Origin: Pseudopyrenochaeta lycopersici
Taxonomy: Eukaryota > Ascomycota > Dothideomycetes > Pleosporales > Pseudopyrenochaetaceae
Assembly: GCA_003313425.1 (NCBI GenBank)
Contig: NHZP01000128.1
Location: forward strand, 1 to 26,120
DNA: 26,120 bases
Direction of reading: 5' to 3'
In this document: positions 10,726 to 21,303 of the stretch, in pieces
Numbering within the stretch: the first letter of the stretch is position 1
Layout: each line of letters starts with the position of its first letter
Made by a program: the position numbers and the translations under genes
The notes under the pieces: generated by a model
Database searches by the model: none
What the model saw: only the letters and a program-made list of their open reading frames with translations
Told to the model about the DNA's origin: nothing

Positions 10726-10849
10726 CTTTTGTTGTGATGATACCAACAGATCCAATTCGGCTCAGACCTTACAGGAAGAGCGGATTTCATTCACAAGCTG
10801 CGCGTCAGTGCGCGACTAGCAGAAAATTTTCCATGATTGATTTCTAGCT

Positions 10850-11159
10850 AAGAGGCGCTCCTCCCGGTTGATGCAAATTTTCTAGTCCCAGTCTTCCTAC
10901 ATGTTTGCGCGCAGAGTAATCGGACTCTGCAGTGGTGCATCTAACTACAACCAACCAGCGTTCTATCGCCACCACATGCCTACTCTGGCACAGTCTTTGG
11001 GACAGGAAGCCAGTAGTGTCGGCATTCTCCAAGAATGTTCTTTTTCCAATAAGCACCCACTCAATTTTCAACGACCAGAAACAAGGACGGAGCAGTAGAT
11101 CTGTGGGATAAAATGCTGAAATGCGCTTAGCGGAAATTGATGATTGCGATGATGGATTA
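10850..11159. other. Spacer, no gene seen
   Basis: Short overlapping frames on both strands (10901-11098 plus, 10844-11071 minus) without recognisable motif. Confidence 0.4.
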
Positions 11160-11316
11160 TGTGTTGATCAAGATTGTATTGATGGTGTTCTATCCCCCGC
11201 TTTTGCATGTATCTCCTCTACTTCCGGAGGTTCCGTAGATTAGCAATAGTTATCGGTCCTACTATTTATCGCTCTTTCCTATGCAGTACTTCTGAGCTTC
11301 TCTTTATATCTGACAA
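11160..11316 (+). repeat. Decayed dispersed repeat, copy B
   Basis: Second copy of the repeat at 3100-3225, same orientation, 8 kb away. It has the identical TTCCGGAGGTTCCG core (11222-11235), the TTATCGGTCC block, CAGTACTTCTGAG and the TTTATATCTGACA end. The copy is longer through small insertions between blocks. Homology may extend a little upstream into the TGATGATGG-rich run, but alignment becomes uncertain there. Confidence 0.5.
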
Positions 11317-11638
11317 GATCACTCTACGTCTTTTCAAATGCTCACTGTCTACGAGTCACGTCTGGTGTTTATCAGTAGCTAGTATCCTCATGCGCACTTC
11401 AAGGTCTTACATGGAGATATTACAAACAGCCTTAATGGTGTGTTTACAAAAATACCGTTGTGACGTTTCTTGAGCCATTTTGCGGAGTTTTTTTTTCGCA
11501 CGTTTAAATCATAAACAACCCCACCAAGCGCGACATCTATTGGGCATTTATGGATTGCGGTATTGACTCAAATCTACCGTCAGATCTTGCGAGGTACACT
11601 GACCACATTATTTGAACACCACGCTCAAGAGCACCTTT

Positions 11639-12271
11639 TCAGGTCTTGTTCTCAGCAACACATCCATACTCAATCAAAAGAGCAGCGACCTCCAGCAGCT
11701 CTTCTACAGCCTTTTGCTCATTGGCAAGTGTTTCTTTCAGACTGGAGAGACGTGAGACAGTAGCCCTTATAAACACGTCACGAGCGTCCTCCACTCTTCT
11801 TGGGGTCGTGTTATGCGCGCCCATGCTCACTACCTCAGGATGGTCTTTGAAGGGGTTTGGGGTATTTGACACACTGGAATAGACCGAGTAGGATGACGCC
11901 ACACTGGTTTGACACATCTCCGTGAAATTGGAAGTGACACCATACGGAAGATTGGATGAGGTCCACATAGGTTGGACGTTTTCAGCAGAACCTTTCAATC
12001 GGTGAGGTGTGGTGGCATGCTGAATGTGCGATTGCTGCCGGTAGAACCCAGAGGAGTACTGGAAAGGATTTTCGGAAGCCAGGCTTGGGTCAAGTGGAAA
12101 CTGTAGTGGGGACAGGAAGGACATTGGCTGGGGTGACGGTCGTGGCGGGACCGAGCAATCCACGCGCAAGTTCGGCTTGTCGCACGACATTCTCGTTCGC
12201 TTCCTTTCGGGTAAGCTCGTATGCTGCAACGGAGAAAGCAAGTGTTTTTCTCTGAGTGTTTCGAAATCCAT
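11639..12271 (-). CDS. Orphan protein with Pro/Ser-rich body and C-terminal helix
   Basis: Single-exon model of 210 residues beginning at the first in-frame ATG (MDFETLREKHLL). The frame is open upstream to about 12390 without another ATG, so a spliced 5' exon is possible. The N-terminal two thirds are rich in Pro, Ser, Gln and Thr and look disordered. The C-terminal 45 residues (DVFIRATVSRLSSLKETLA through EELLEVAALLIEY) are a strong amphipathic helix, possibly a coiled coil. No enzyme motif or DNA-binding motif is seen. The layout (disordered body plus helical tail) would suit a regulatory or scaffold protein, but this is inference. Adjacent spacer on both sides gives no context. Confidence 0.5.
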   Translation of the reverse strand: MDFETLREKHLLSPLQHTSLPERKRTRMSCDKPNLRVDCSVPPRPSPQPMSFLSPLQFPLDPSLASENPFQYSSGFYRQQSHIQHATTPHRLKGSAENVQPMWTSSNLPYGVTSNFTEMCQTSVASSYSVYSSVSNTPNPFKDHPEVVSMGAHNTTPRRVEDARDVFIRATVSRLSSLKETLANEQKAVEELLEVAALLIEYGCVAENKT

Positions 12272-12738
12272 CGATGTATTGCTAGCACAGGAAACCGCCA
12301 AATAGTGCAGGTTGTAGGTTTGCGAGGTGTGAAACGGCTTCCCAAGTCTGACTGAAAACGGGAAGCGCTTCAGAAAGAACAGGTCAGTTCAATTGGTGGT
12401 ATTTGTAGTATTGCATGTAGATACATACTCTTGCATCCGCGCGGACAGAGACAGCATCAGCCACGCAGTGTGCTACTCGACGTCAAATCAGCTAGATCAT
12501 TCGTTCGGACCATATTGCCACCATGACAGGCCCTAATGCTATGGTACCATGTCGGTCGCTTACTATCGATGACGAAATTTGTAGACCATGGAACGGAGCC
12601 TCGCATGATGATCGTGTAGCATTACCTAGAACTAGATTCTTCAACAAATCACGGCAAATTGGTTTTGGTATGATTACGGTGTCTTTCTTCATTGCTTTGT
12701 GTGATATCATATTGTATATAGCTTACCAGACATCGATG
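12272..12738. other. Spacer upstream of the 11639-12271 gene
   Basis: Likely includes that gene's 5' region. A plus-strand frame (12523-12756) with a hydrophobic C-terminal stretch is ATG-started but unrecognised and overlaps minus frames; I do not support it as a gene. Positions 12541-12559 match 5822-5840. Confidence 0.35.
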
Positions 12739-13173
12739 CTATTTGTATGCATGTAGTGTACCGCCGCTTTTTGCTACAATCAGCGACAAGCATTTTGTGT
12801 GCATAGCAAACACAGATGCAAGAAATACTTGGAGGCGTGTTTTGTCAGAGATCGCAGAGTCGTCCGCAGGGACTAGGATGGCTAGGCACATTGGTGGTTC
12901 CACACACAACCGATCGCTTTGAGGCAGTGACAACGTTGAAACAAGGCCAATGCTTCTGAAATCTAAAGGCACAAGTGGCACAGGACCACACACTGACTTC
13001 TTGCTCTTGAGACCGGATTCTCGATATGCTGGTTGCATGGCAGATATCACAAGCTGCATAGTCATTGTTCTATGTGTCTTCGAATGATCTAACGTCTGTC
13101 GAAGGCCGAAATGGTAGAGTGGTGTGTACGAGCTGGAGCAAGCTGGGAATATTGGCGCAACAGCCAACTTCAT
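12739..13173 (-). CDS. Hypothetical ORF, uncertain
   Basis: ATG-started minus-strand frame of 144 residues with moderately hydrophobic segments near both ends and a basic patch (GLKSKKSVCG). No domain is recognised, and no splice structure or neighbour supports it. It overlaps the plus-strand frame 13111-13368 by about 60 bases at its 5' end; both cannot easily be real as drawn. Confidence 0.22.
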   Translation of the reverse strand: MKLAVAPIFPACSSSYTPLYHFGLRQTLDHSKTHRTMTMQLVISAMQPAYRESGLKSKKSVCGPVPLVPLDFRSIGLVSTLSLPQSDRLCVEPPMCLAILVPADDSAISDKTRLQVFLASVFAMHTKCLSLIVAKSGGTLHAYK

Positions 13174-13368
13174 TGGAAAGATTGGACAGACTTAACGTAT
13201 GGGCCCTATGAAGATCAGGAACTGCAGAACTTTACGTCTACACTCTCCCGATCATTCCGACTTTGCGACCTGTATACATCGGCTGGTGATCTGAATTATG
13301 CATCGATGAGGTTCTATATTCTTCTAGCGTATCTTCCGAGGAGATATGCTGATACCGTCAATCGATAA
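13111..13368 (+). CDS. Hypothetical ORF, uncertain
   Basis: ATG-started frame of 85 residues with a protein-like, aromatic-rich composition (WEYWRNSQLHWKDWTDL, then SRSFRLCDLYTSAGDLNYA). No known motif. It could be a small protein, or an exon or fragment of a decayed gene. Overlap with the opposing frame lowers confidence. Confidence 0.25.
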   Translation: MVEWCVRAGASWEYWRNSQLHWKDWTDLTYGPYEDQELQNFTSTLSRSFRLCDLYTSAGDLNYASMRFYILLAYLPRRYADTVNR

Positions 13369-13533
13369 CTGAATATGACACCTGTCCGCAAAGTCGCGAT
13401 CGAATTGCGTTAATGGATCACTTATGCGATTATGTGTAAGCAAGGTGGCATAAGTATTGGGCTTCGATGACAGTGTGCGTTCCATATGCGTAGGTACAAA
13501 TATGTTATCTAGGCTCTGAATAGTGGGACGCAT

Positions 13534-13736
13534 CAGTCATGTCTACAGAATAGCCACAGGAACGCAGTCCTAGGCTTATAGTATAATACGAAGATTGTAG
13601 GATCAGTTTCATGTGACAGGTTGCCTAGACACTAAGCCTTTCGTTCCCTAGCTCCTGTTCGAAGCCAGAGCCGTTTCAAACTTGGAGCAGCTTCGCTAAC
13701 CACCCTCTTACCTGCATCGGCCTGATACATTACGCC
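13534..13736. other. 3' spacer of the 13737-14583 gene
   Basis: Downstream flank of the minus-strand gene. No coding frame seen. Confidence 0.4.
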
Positions 13737-14583
13737 TCAAGCCTTGCCAGACAACTCTGGACGTGATCGCTTCCTGGCTTTTAAGCATTTCCTCCGTACA
13801 TTTGTTCGACGCCAGCCATTCGCAATAGCCGTACGACTGACCCTAGATAGTGATGCAATTTCATCCTCGGCTCGCAGATGAGAGCCCCGCCCCATCCCCT
13901 GTTTGCGAGGCATCTTCCTGCCCGTAACCCCAGCATTCTGTTTCGGCCCATCTTTGTCTACATTGCGGGTTGTAAGGTTCGCTAAAGCTGTATTTGCTCG
14001 CGGAACGTCCTTGACTTGGCTATCCGTGATATCGTAGATCTCTTCGTCTGAGCTGGCGCTGGGCTGGCTTGGGCTGGCAAGAAGCGGCTCGAAATCCAGA
14101 TCTCCCAGCAAAGCATACTCGTTAGCAACGGGGCCATCTTGGCGATGTGCCTGGTCCGTTGCAGCATAGCTAGCCCAAGACCCAAAAGACGAACACGATG
14201 TTCCTGAAAGTTTAGGCCAGGTGGCAGGAGCAGAAAAGCATAGCTGACAGGCTTGAGTAGAGTCAGCAGGTGTCTGATGCGAGTTATGAAATCAACGTAC
14301 TAGCTGCATCGGGAGGTGCAGAGACTGTAGGAGAAGGATAGTCTCGCGCGGAATGCAGATTGACGCATTGGGCCATATGCTCATGGTCTAGCAGCTTCCC
14401 ATACAGATCGGGATACAGAGATTCAGGCCATAGCGATGCACAATCGGCTTTCGTTGTATCGGGGCTCAATGGAAGTGCAGGTGCTTGATCCTGGAGGGTC
14501 CATAGATACTCTTCCACGTAAGATATATCCTCTGTAAAGAGCATATCGGTTTTGTGCCGTGACCATGGCACATCTGCATCCAT
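13737..14583 (-). CDS. Unrecognised nuclear-type protein, two exons
   Basis: Exons on the minus strand are 14583-14301 and 14251-13737, giving 265 residues. The 49-base intron has a GTACGT donor, a CTGAC branch site and a CAAG acceptor; the join keeps frame from ...SAPPDAA to TCQLCFSAPATW. The N-terminal part (MDADVPWSRHKTDMLF...) has an acidic, Trp/Tyr-containing segment. The middle is Ser/Ala-rich with an acidic run (SASSDEEIYDITDSQ). The C-terminal 60 residues are strongly basic (GRKMPRKQGMGRG... RRTNVRRKCLKARKRSRP), suitable as a nuclear localisation or nucleic-acid-binding tail. A C-x2-C pair at the splice join is not part of a known finger. No family is recognised. It shares a 350-base intergenic region with the divergent gene at 14934. 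Confidence 0.5.
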
Positions 14584-14933
14584 TTCTCTCCTGTCCGCTA
14601 CGCGGCAAGGTCATCGGATGCAACTTCCTGTGATAGACGGCGCACTGCTCCTTCTTAACTGCGCTTGGAAACAGACGTGCTCCGACGCCTGCGCAGTACG
14701 TGGAAGCAAAATCAGCGGTGAAATCGCTCCGAGCTACTGCCATGGATCTGGTGCTGCGTTGATGTGCTCCCTTGTTCTAGGGCATTGACGATCTCAGCCG
14801 TCATCACTATAGCATCCCATTACGGCTGCATGACATAAATCCAGAAGTCAGCTAAAAAGCAAGAACGCACGGGATTTGATCCTATAAGGTCTTTGATTGC
14901 ATACTGACAAGTGTCTGCTGCAACACCTCTCTC
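14584..14933. promoter_or_regulatory. Shared upstream region of a divergent gene pair
   Basis: The two start codons face away from each other across 350 bases, so the region probably holds both promoters. No TATA box or named operator is clear. Short ORFs (14552-14788 plus, 14423-14743 minus) overlapping it are considered chance frames. Confidence 0.35.
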
Positions 14934-15671
14934 ATGGCGGGTAAAAAGGATCTTCTGCGCAACGCCTTGGTAAGGCCCACGATACTCCTTCAATTTGCTG
15001 GAAGTCTCTTACACTCGCTCTCAGCGTACTGCTGCAATCATGAGAAGGCTATCGAGGTCCAAGACACAGGATCCAGTGTCCCGCGAAAAGGTCTGTCTGC
15101 ATCCGGCAGTCCCTGCAAAATTTTGCTGTACTGGAGCTGATCGACTACGCCGCAGAATATCCAAGATTTATGCACTGTATTAGCGACAGTACTTTGCAGA
15201 AAGCAGAGCCGTGACGTGAGCATTGTCCGTCGCCGTAATCGGCTCCAAAGCATCCGTCGCCATCTGGCACAAGGTAAGCACCCTGATTTGGAAGGAGCCA
15301 CTGTCAATCATGCTTACAAGTGGCAAGCGCACAGTGAAGTCCAAGTAAAGCGAAGCGACAGAATTCGGTCTCGTCGCGGGCCAAAGCCCTCGCCTGTAGC
15401 AACAACAACGTCACCGCGACGGCTTTCCCGTATTGACGTGGCTGCTCTTAGCTCTGAGTCTCAGGCCAAAACAGAACAAGAGCAACAATATGCATCACCT
15501 TTAGATCATGAACAAGGTGAAATAGATGGCGCGACTGCATTGTATCCAGGAAGGAAGAGTGAAATTTCGTCTAAGGCCCGAGTGAGAAGCAGGCAACGGC
15601 TTCTGTGGATGATGAGGATGATGACTGCGGTATCCGCAGCATTGGGTTATCTGAGCAAGCGGCCTGCGTGA
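14934..15671 (+). CDS. Unrecognised basic protein, three exons
   Basis: Exons are 14934-14969, 15025-15090 and 15156-15671, giving 205 residues. Introns of 55 and 65 bases have GTAAGG and GTCTGT donors and CTCAG/GCAG acceptors; both are phase 0, and splicing removes frames that otherwise stop. The product is Arg/Lys-rich throughout (MRRLSRSKTQDPVSREK, VRRRNRLQSIRRHLAQ, RSDRIRSRRGPKPSP), with a Gln/Glu-rich acidic island and a basic C-terminal region ending in a short hydrophobic helix (MMRMMTAVSAALGYL). No known domain is seen. A second GTAAGC...CAAG pair at 15273-15319 looks like an intron, but removing it causes an early stop, so I keep it coding. Function unknown; possibly nuclear. Confidence 0.45.
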
Positions 15672-16978
15672 TCGTTGGTTTACTCTGACTGCATCTCTTC
15701 TATATACTCGAAGAATGGATTAGAAGGATGTTCAGCGGTCAACTACAGGAAATTATCGCTGTTGCTGAAATATCAAGTAAACGCAGTAAACAAGAATGCG
15801 CTCACTACCTAGCTGTTGCTACATTGTACACAGGTGTTTTTGCTCTGCAGCCTCTCAGCAGCAGAGACAGAACATTTCTAATAAGTCTGCTTATTCTATA
15901 GTGCTCGAAATCTAAACTTAGGATCCATCGGTTGATGTTAGGAGCTAGTACAAGCGTCGAGATGCTTACACTAGCGAACGAACATCCGCTCTGCGATGTT
16001 CACCCCCGGTGATTGCACAGCGCAAGGTCACAGGTTATGTAGCTTGTAGATAGTTAATCAGCTGGACAACCTGCATCGAAGGTGAGAGAAGATGTGAAAG
16101 GATATGACAAGTGGGCGAAAAACCATCGAGGCTAATGATAAAGACGGTAGGCAGTATTCCTGTCAGTTGCAATGATGCAAGAAAAGGTCACAAGTGATTT
16201 GGTGCCGGAAGTGGCGCAAGATGCGGACGGTTGTTTCTACATGCCTAGGATATCAAGGTTGGGTTGACTGGTTGACGTCTGGGCGGATGGATTAGATTGC
16301 TCATGGTCGGACTCCGTATGTCGCATCGTCTCTCGGACTACTTATATAAGCTGCATCGTTGCTTTAGCTGCTATCAAGGTGCAATTAATTTGGTTGCAAC
16401 AGTGCGTCGAGTGTCGCGAATGCTTCTCGGGCTGGTATTTTAGAGCGATGAATGGACCTAAGGGTCAGCATACACAAGATTGCGCAGGTCACTGCCTAGG
16501 ATCTGACGACTAAGGATAGTTCGGGGCACGTTAGCTGGAGGACGATTCTCTGAAGGACGCATGCATTTCTGCCATAATTAGGAGCAAACCTGTACCGCAG
16601 GGGGCTTGGTCATTTTCATTTGTGCTGACACATTGATTTCTGTCAGCGCACTCATTGTCACAGTCAGACGATGCGAAGTACGACTGTCTGGTATTTGGTC
16701 AAGCACATTTCTCTATCCTGGAGCGGAGTGGAGGATGCAGCATCTTCGCGCCTGTCGAGGTGTCGGCTGTCGTATTCCTAGCTGGAATATTATGTTGGTG
16801 TGATGTACCGCAAATATCCGCCAGCTATCGATCACAAGATAGTAGTTTTACAAGCAGCACTTTGCACATCCAGTATCACCTTTCGTACAATCAAAGAATT
16901 CTGTCAAGAGTGGGCTACTCAGCGCTTGCGCACAGCCAGGCTGCAAGCACTTACGGCTTCAACCCGTCGACCGTAAGC
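15672..16978. other. Gene-poor spacer
   Basis: No gene supported. A 162-codon plus-strand frame (16655-17143) crosses the right edge but shows no domain and overlaps the 5' region of the exporter gene. The run contains only short AT-rich tracts and a small hairpin near 15842-15866 (CTCTGC/GCAGAG). Confidence 0.45.
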
Positions 16979-17219
16979 ATGGAATCCTGGTGCGAGACAT
17001 CACATCTGGGAGCATGCAATGGGGGGAGAGCGATTTTGCGAGATTCCGTAGGCGCATTTTCAAGCTGGCTCGTCTCCCGTGTGTTCCGAGCTCTCTTGTT
17101 TCTGCAAAGCCATTTATCGACCGCAAACCCCACAAAAGCTTGAGCACATCTCTTTGGAACTCGGGCACTGCCCAAGGCGAGACGTTGATATCCCCAACTC
17201 GACCATCCTTTCAGCCCAG

Positions 17220-19076
17220 ATGGAAGTGTCACTCGCCATGCTGCTCGCATCTCTCCTAGTCTTCACCTTCTTGATCGCTATCGATGCCACCAGTGTCGTC
17301 CTTGCCGTTTCAGTAAGGCTTCTTCTGTGCAACTCATATACGCAATCAATACCTAACAGATACACGACAGACAATCACCACAGACCTCGATGGCAATGCT
17401 ACCGAAAGCTTTTGGATCGGAGCATCTTATTTGCTTGCCATGTGCATGTCACTGCCCATCCTGTCCAGACTGGCTAATGTATTCGACCGTAAAAGTGTTA
17501 TCCTGGCATCCATAATGATGCTTGGTGTCGGCTCACTGGTCTGCGAAAGTGCCGACACAATAGCCCTATTACTGGTGGGGCGTATCGTTCAAGGCCTTGG
17601 TGCTGGTGGGCTCACGGTGCTTTCTTATGCGTTGTATGGAGATTTGGAGCCTCAAGACGGACTCAAGTTCTTGACCGCAATTAGTCTTTTCATTGCCGCC
17701 GGGACAGTTTGCGGACCTCTCATTGGTGCTGCCCTGAGCCATGGCAATCACTGGGTAAGTCCGCTCCGGAGGAGCCGACACGTCGAGCTAACAGCTACAC
17801 CAGCGCTGGATCTTTCGCTTGAACGTTCCTTTGTGTGTAGTGCTCGGGGTGCTCGTGTACAATGCGGGCGACGTCGAAAAGCGAGTCTCCAGTGCTGCAA
17901 AGCTATCAGACATAAGCCTGATCGCTGTTGCACTTTTCATCTCATCAATCGTTCCTCTGCTTGTAGGCCTGAGTCTTGCTGGTAGCCTCTACAAGTGGAC
18001 AGACTGGCAGGTGATAGTCCCGGTTACTTCTGGAAGTATTTCTCTTCTGCTGCTCGTAGGCAAGGAGCTCATCCCAAATGAAGCCCGGTTGCCCTTTGGA
18101 AGCAGGATTGTCTCCAGCAAGCCATTGCTGGGGCTGAGGCGGCTCAGGAATTTGCACGGCGCAGCCACATTTGGAGGTGCAATGTTTCTCGGAGTGCTTG
18201 TCAGTCATCCTTTATACGCCACAACTACCCAGCCCTAACCAAGTACAGATGTATGCGTTGCTCTTCTTCCTACCCATCTACTACAGAGTCATCAAGGAGC
18301 AGTCCACGATCGCCACAGGCCTGCTTTTGCTTCCACAGACCGTCCTGATGGCGCCGTGTGCTGGTGTGGTACTTGCCCTCGTTACGGTGTTCCGTCTGTC
18401 GTACCGATGGACGATCTTGCTGGGCTGGGTTTGCACTACGTGCGGTGTCGGCCTGCTGGCTTTGCTTGGCGCCGACAGGACGGTCGCGTTTGATATCCTG
18501 CTCAATCTGCTCTCTGGATTTGGCATCGGGATTCTTCTGCCAGCCTTGGCGCTCAGCGCCAAAGACAGCACGGACAGCGCAGATGCTCTTGAAGCACCGA
18601 CGGTTCTGGTCTTCATGCGTTATCTAGGCAGCGCTTCGGGCTTGGTTGCTGTCGGACTTGTGTTCCAACGCGTGTTGCGGGACAATCTTGGGTCAACCAA
18701 ATTCAAGAGTGAAGCTGACGAGATGACCAAGTATGCCACCACACTTATGTACTCGATTCGCGAGATGTCAAGTTCTCAAGACAAGCGGATTTTGATAGAT
18801 GCGACCGAGACGACGCTGCGTACCATCTGGCTAGCCTTGTCGGTTGTTTCTTTCGCAGTGCTTGTGCTAAACTGCATCATGGTTGTGGTTACCATGAGGC
18901 AGAAGTCAAAGCCAACCAGCCAAATTTCCGAACCAGGCGTCGACAGTGCTCCAAAGCTGGTGCTAGAGACAGTGTCGGAACCCGATTGTTCTTGGCTTGG
19001 TAAAGGCGACCTCAAAGCCTTCCTGGACAACCCTGTACGTCTTAACCACGCGCCTAACGAGACTACAAGAGCGTGA
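17220..19076 (+). CDS. Major facilitator superfamily exporter, DHA2 (14-helix) type
   Basis: Exons are 17220-17312, 17371-17754, 17804-18199 and 18249-19076, giving 566 residues, usual for 14-helix DHA2 pumps. The introns (58, 49, 49, 49 bases) are phase 0; CTAAC branch sites precede the acceptors. Helix 1 carries the DHA2 signature IAIDATSVVLAVS. Motif A is degenerate (LSRLANVFDRKSV). Motif B reads VGRIVQGLGAGG, motif C GTVCGPLIGAAL, followed by the typical HWRWIFRLNVP after intron 2. Later helices include QMYALLFFLPIYY-like and GIGILLPALALSA blocks, and a hydrophilic C-tail follows. The family exports drugs, toxins or secondary metabolites across the plasma membrane by proton antiport. The 5' end is uncertain: the frame is open upstream to 17052, and a possible extra exon starts at ATG 16979 (16979-17047 joined to 17139). 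No biosynthetic enzyme lies beside it. Substrate unknown. Confidence 0.88.
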
Positions 19077-19569
19077 AGGAACAGCTTGCGATGCCTAAGC
19101 ATGTGGACGGCTTAGCGACCAAGGGCGATATTAGATGTGGATCTGTTGGGAAAATGTGGCCTAGCGTTGAGCCATAAGAGACTGTTTGTGGGGAAGAGGC
19201 AGCGGTGTTCCCGCACGCCGATTTACAAGTCCGCGAAACGTATAACTTACTCCAACCATTCGACTATCATTCTTTCTTTGAGATTAGATAGAACTTAATG
19301 GCAACGCATTTAGGCGAGCCACGTCTGTTGCCTGGTTTTTGCCATTTTTTTTTAATTCCCGAGTTCACATGTATCGTCTTGCGGAGCTGCGCTGAGCTGT
19401 GACGGGGACGGAGTAGGCTTAATCAATGCGATACTGTCACAGTCGAGCGCCTAGTAGCATCAACATCAATGGAGGCGAAATCAATACATTTAGCTAACGT
19501 TAAGTCAAACACAGCACGCAAACACTGCAGGATTACGCCGACAACCAGCCAGAGCCCACCAATGCAACC
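19077..19569. other. Convergent 3' spacer
   Basis: Lies between two genes that point toward each other, so it should hold both 3' untranslated ends. T-rich run near 19343-19352. No gene seen. Confidence 0.45.
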
Positions 19570-20629
19570 TTACAAGGTCTCATTCTTTACTTCCTGTGCA
19601 AGCAAAGCTTGGACCCAAGCAGCCTGCATTGTCTCGAACCCATTGAGGACGTCAGAAAAGAGGATCTCGACCTTCTCCAGGAGCTGCCACGTCCGACCTT
19701 CTGGACACATTGGAGTCATCTTTCTAACCTTCCGTCTCCTCGTTGATTCCAAGTATTCTCGGTACATTTCTGGCTGTCGTTCCTGCAGGATTGGATCAAA
19801 GTCTTTCCTTAAGCCGCCAGCTGCAAGAAAGCCACTCGAGCTACTCCGAATCGGCCCTCTGTAATCATAGCCTGCTTCTTTCCTTTTTTGGTATAACTTC
19901 TCTGCTTTGTCCTCGTCTTTGAGTCTCAGAAATACGGTAATATAGTATACGGTCTTGTGTTTTGAGTGGTACATAATCGCATCGACAACCTGGTAGTCAG
20001 TAATAACATTTAGCGTGTTTTGGCCCCTACACTCCGCCAAGAAATCTCGATCAACTCTGGCATGCAGTCCGTGACCATAGTCATCATCTTGGAAGGAGGC
20101 TTCTCCCTGGATCTGGTTTTGTTGAATCTGAGCCCATGTCACGAATTCATGCAGTCCGCTTTGGGCTTGGACGATGCAATGGGTACCGCCCGTCACTTGC
20201 TGGCAGTGGGTCTGCCTGCAGCTCAGAATGCTTTTCGCTATGATTCTGTAGTCCGAGGGTGGGTTGAGCTTAGGATTTTCTTCGTCGACAGCCATTTGAA
20301 AGCCATGGCTTTCGGTCTGTGACGCAGACATCACGACGTTGGAGGTACCGAAATCCAATATATGGCCGCGGCTCCTCAGATGCTACAAGGGTGCCTTCTT
20401 CACACTGCTGGTATTCCAGACTCGAAGCAGACATTTCAGGCACTGTACATAACACCATTGCATCTTTCTTAGCCTTGTTCTTTGTGGCTATGGCTTTGTT
20501 CACCGAGTTTTGGAGCGCTTTTGGTCCAATGGCGATTTTCGACGGCCACTTCGATTCTCTAGCAGATGATGCCCTCTTGGTACTGTGCGTCCCAGTTGAA
20601 ATAGTAGTCTTCTTGGCGCTTCTTCCCAT
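19570..20629 (-). CDS. Unrecognised protein with an internal frame change
   Basis: Two coding-like frames abut on the minus strand. The first starts at ATG 20629 (MGRSAKKTTISTGTHSTKRA...) and is Lys/Ser-rich with an NLS-like look; the second runs to the stop at 19570 for about 260 residues. The second holds a charged helix (RLKDEDKAEKLYQKRKEAGY), a Gly/Ser linker and a final helix (TWQLLEKVEILFSDVLNG). They must be joined somewhere in 20350-20460. Either an intron with a weak donor (GTGTTA at 20445 or similar, acceptor CTTGTAG ending at 20378) or a single-base frameshift near 20358 would do it; adding one base there would give the smooth reading EEPRPYI-LDFGTSNVVM. No domain is recognised. 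Joined length would be roughly 320 to 360 residues. The frame break may mean a decaying gene. Confidence 0.5.
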
Positions 20630-21303
20630 GACCTGTTGATTTCTGTTGTCACGGAACGATGCTATGTCTCGAGTGATTCTAGGGAATCGTCCCAACTTCT
20701 GAACTTGGACTGCTCTCGTGGTTGAATATTTCCTCCTCCGTACAGTTGCAAGTATGCTGCTGTGCGAACCTTCTTATAGAGTATGTTCGAGTGTTGCTTG
20801 CTGCTGATGCTAGGATAAGTTGCACTTTCAGATTATCTCACAACGTGACACAACATTATGCTCAAAGACGTCATGCAATCATATAATTACATGTGCATGA
20901 ATCAGCATAAGCACACACGATGTTGCGATATTTGTACATCCACAGATCCCTGTAATAGCACGTGTTAAGCGTAGCCGTAAGACATTCGACGTGCTGATAC
21001 TAGACTTGTCAGAATTGTGAGATAACTGCCAATCTCTGAGAGACTAATGTATCGATGCTCCTGTAGACCTGACGTGCTCTGAGTTTTCTGGGTGGGCGTC
21101 CATTTGGATATACGTTGTTTATGTACCCTGATGCGTCACAACCATTGACTTCTTCTTAGTGAATATTTACCTCCTTGCAAAAGGTCTCTAAACAAACGGG
21201 TTCACGGACGCCAAGTAGGCAACGTTTTCCAGTAATCTCTATCTTCAATAGCACTTGTTTTCGAGTTGCTTGTTAGCGTTCGTCATTTGTGGTAAGTCCG
21301 ACT
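20630..21303. promoter_or_regulatory. Divergent intergenic region
   Basis: Upstream of both the minus-strand gene at 20629 and the plus-strand gene at 21304. It contains several near-palindromic ATGCA/TGCAT runs (20872-20912). No named regulatory site is recognised. Confidence 0.35.

Noticed and set aside
12007..12255. Plus-strand ORF opposite the 11639-12271 gene
   Set aside because: Opposite-strand shadow with no motif.
15273..15319. Apparent fourth intron (GTAAGC ... CAAG) in the 14934 gene
   Set aside because: Its removal leads to a stop within a few codons, while the unspliced frame stays open for 130 more codons.
16655..17143. 162-codon plus-strand ORF
   Set aside because: No domain, uneven composition, and it ends inside the 5' region of the exporter gene; probably a chance frame.
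20270..20358. LDFGTS motif resembling the LDSGAS of Copia-type proteases
   Set aside because: No other retrotransposon domain (zinc knuckle, integrase, reverse transcriptase) is near, and the residues around it do not match.
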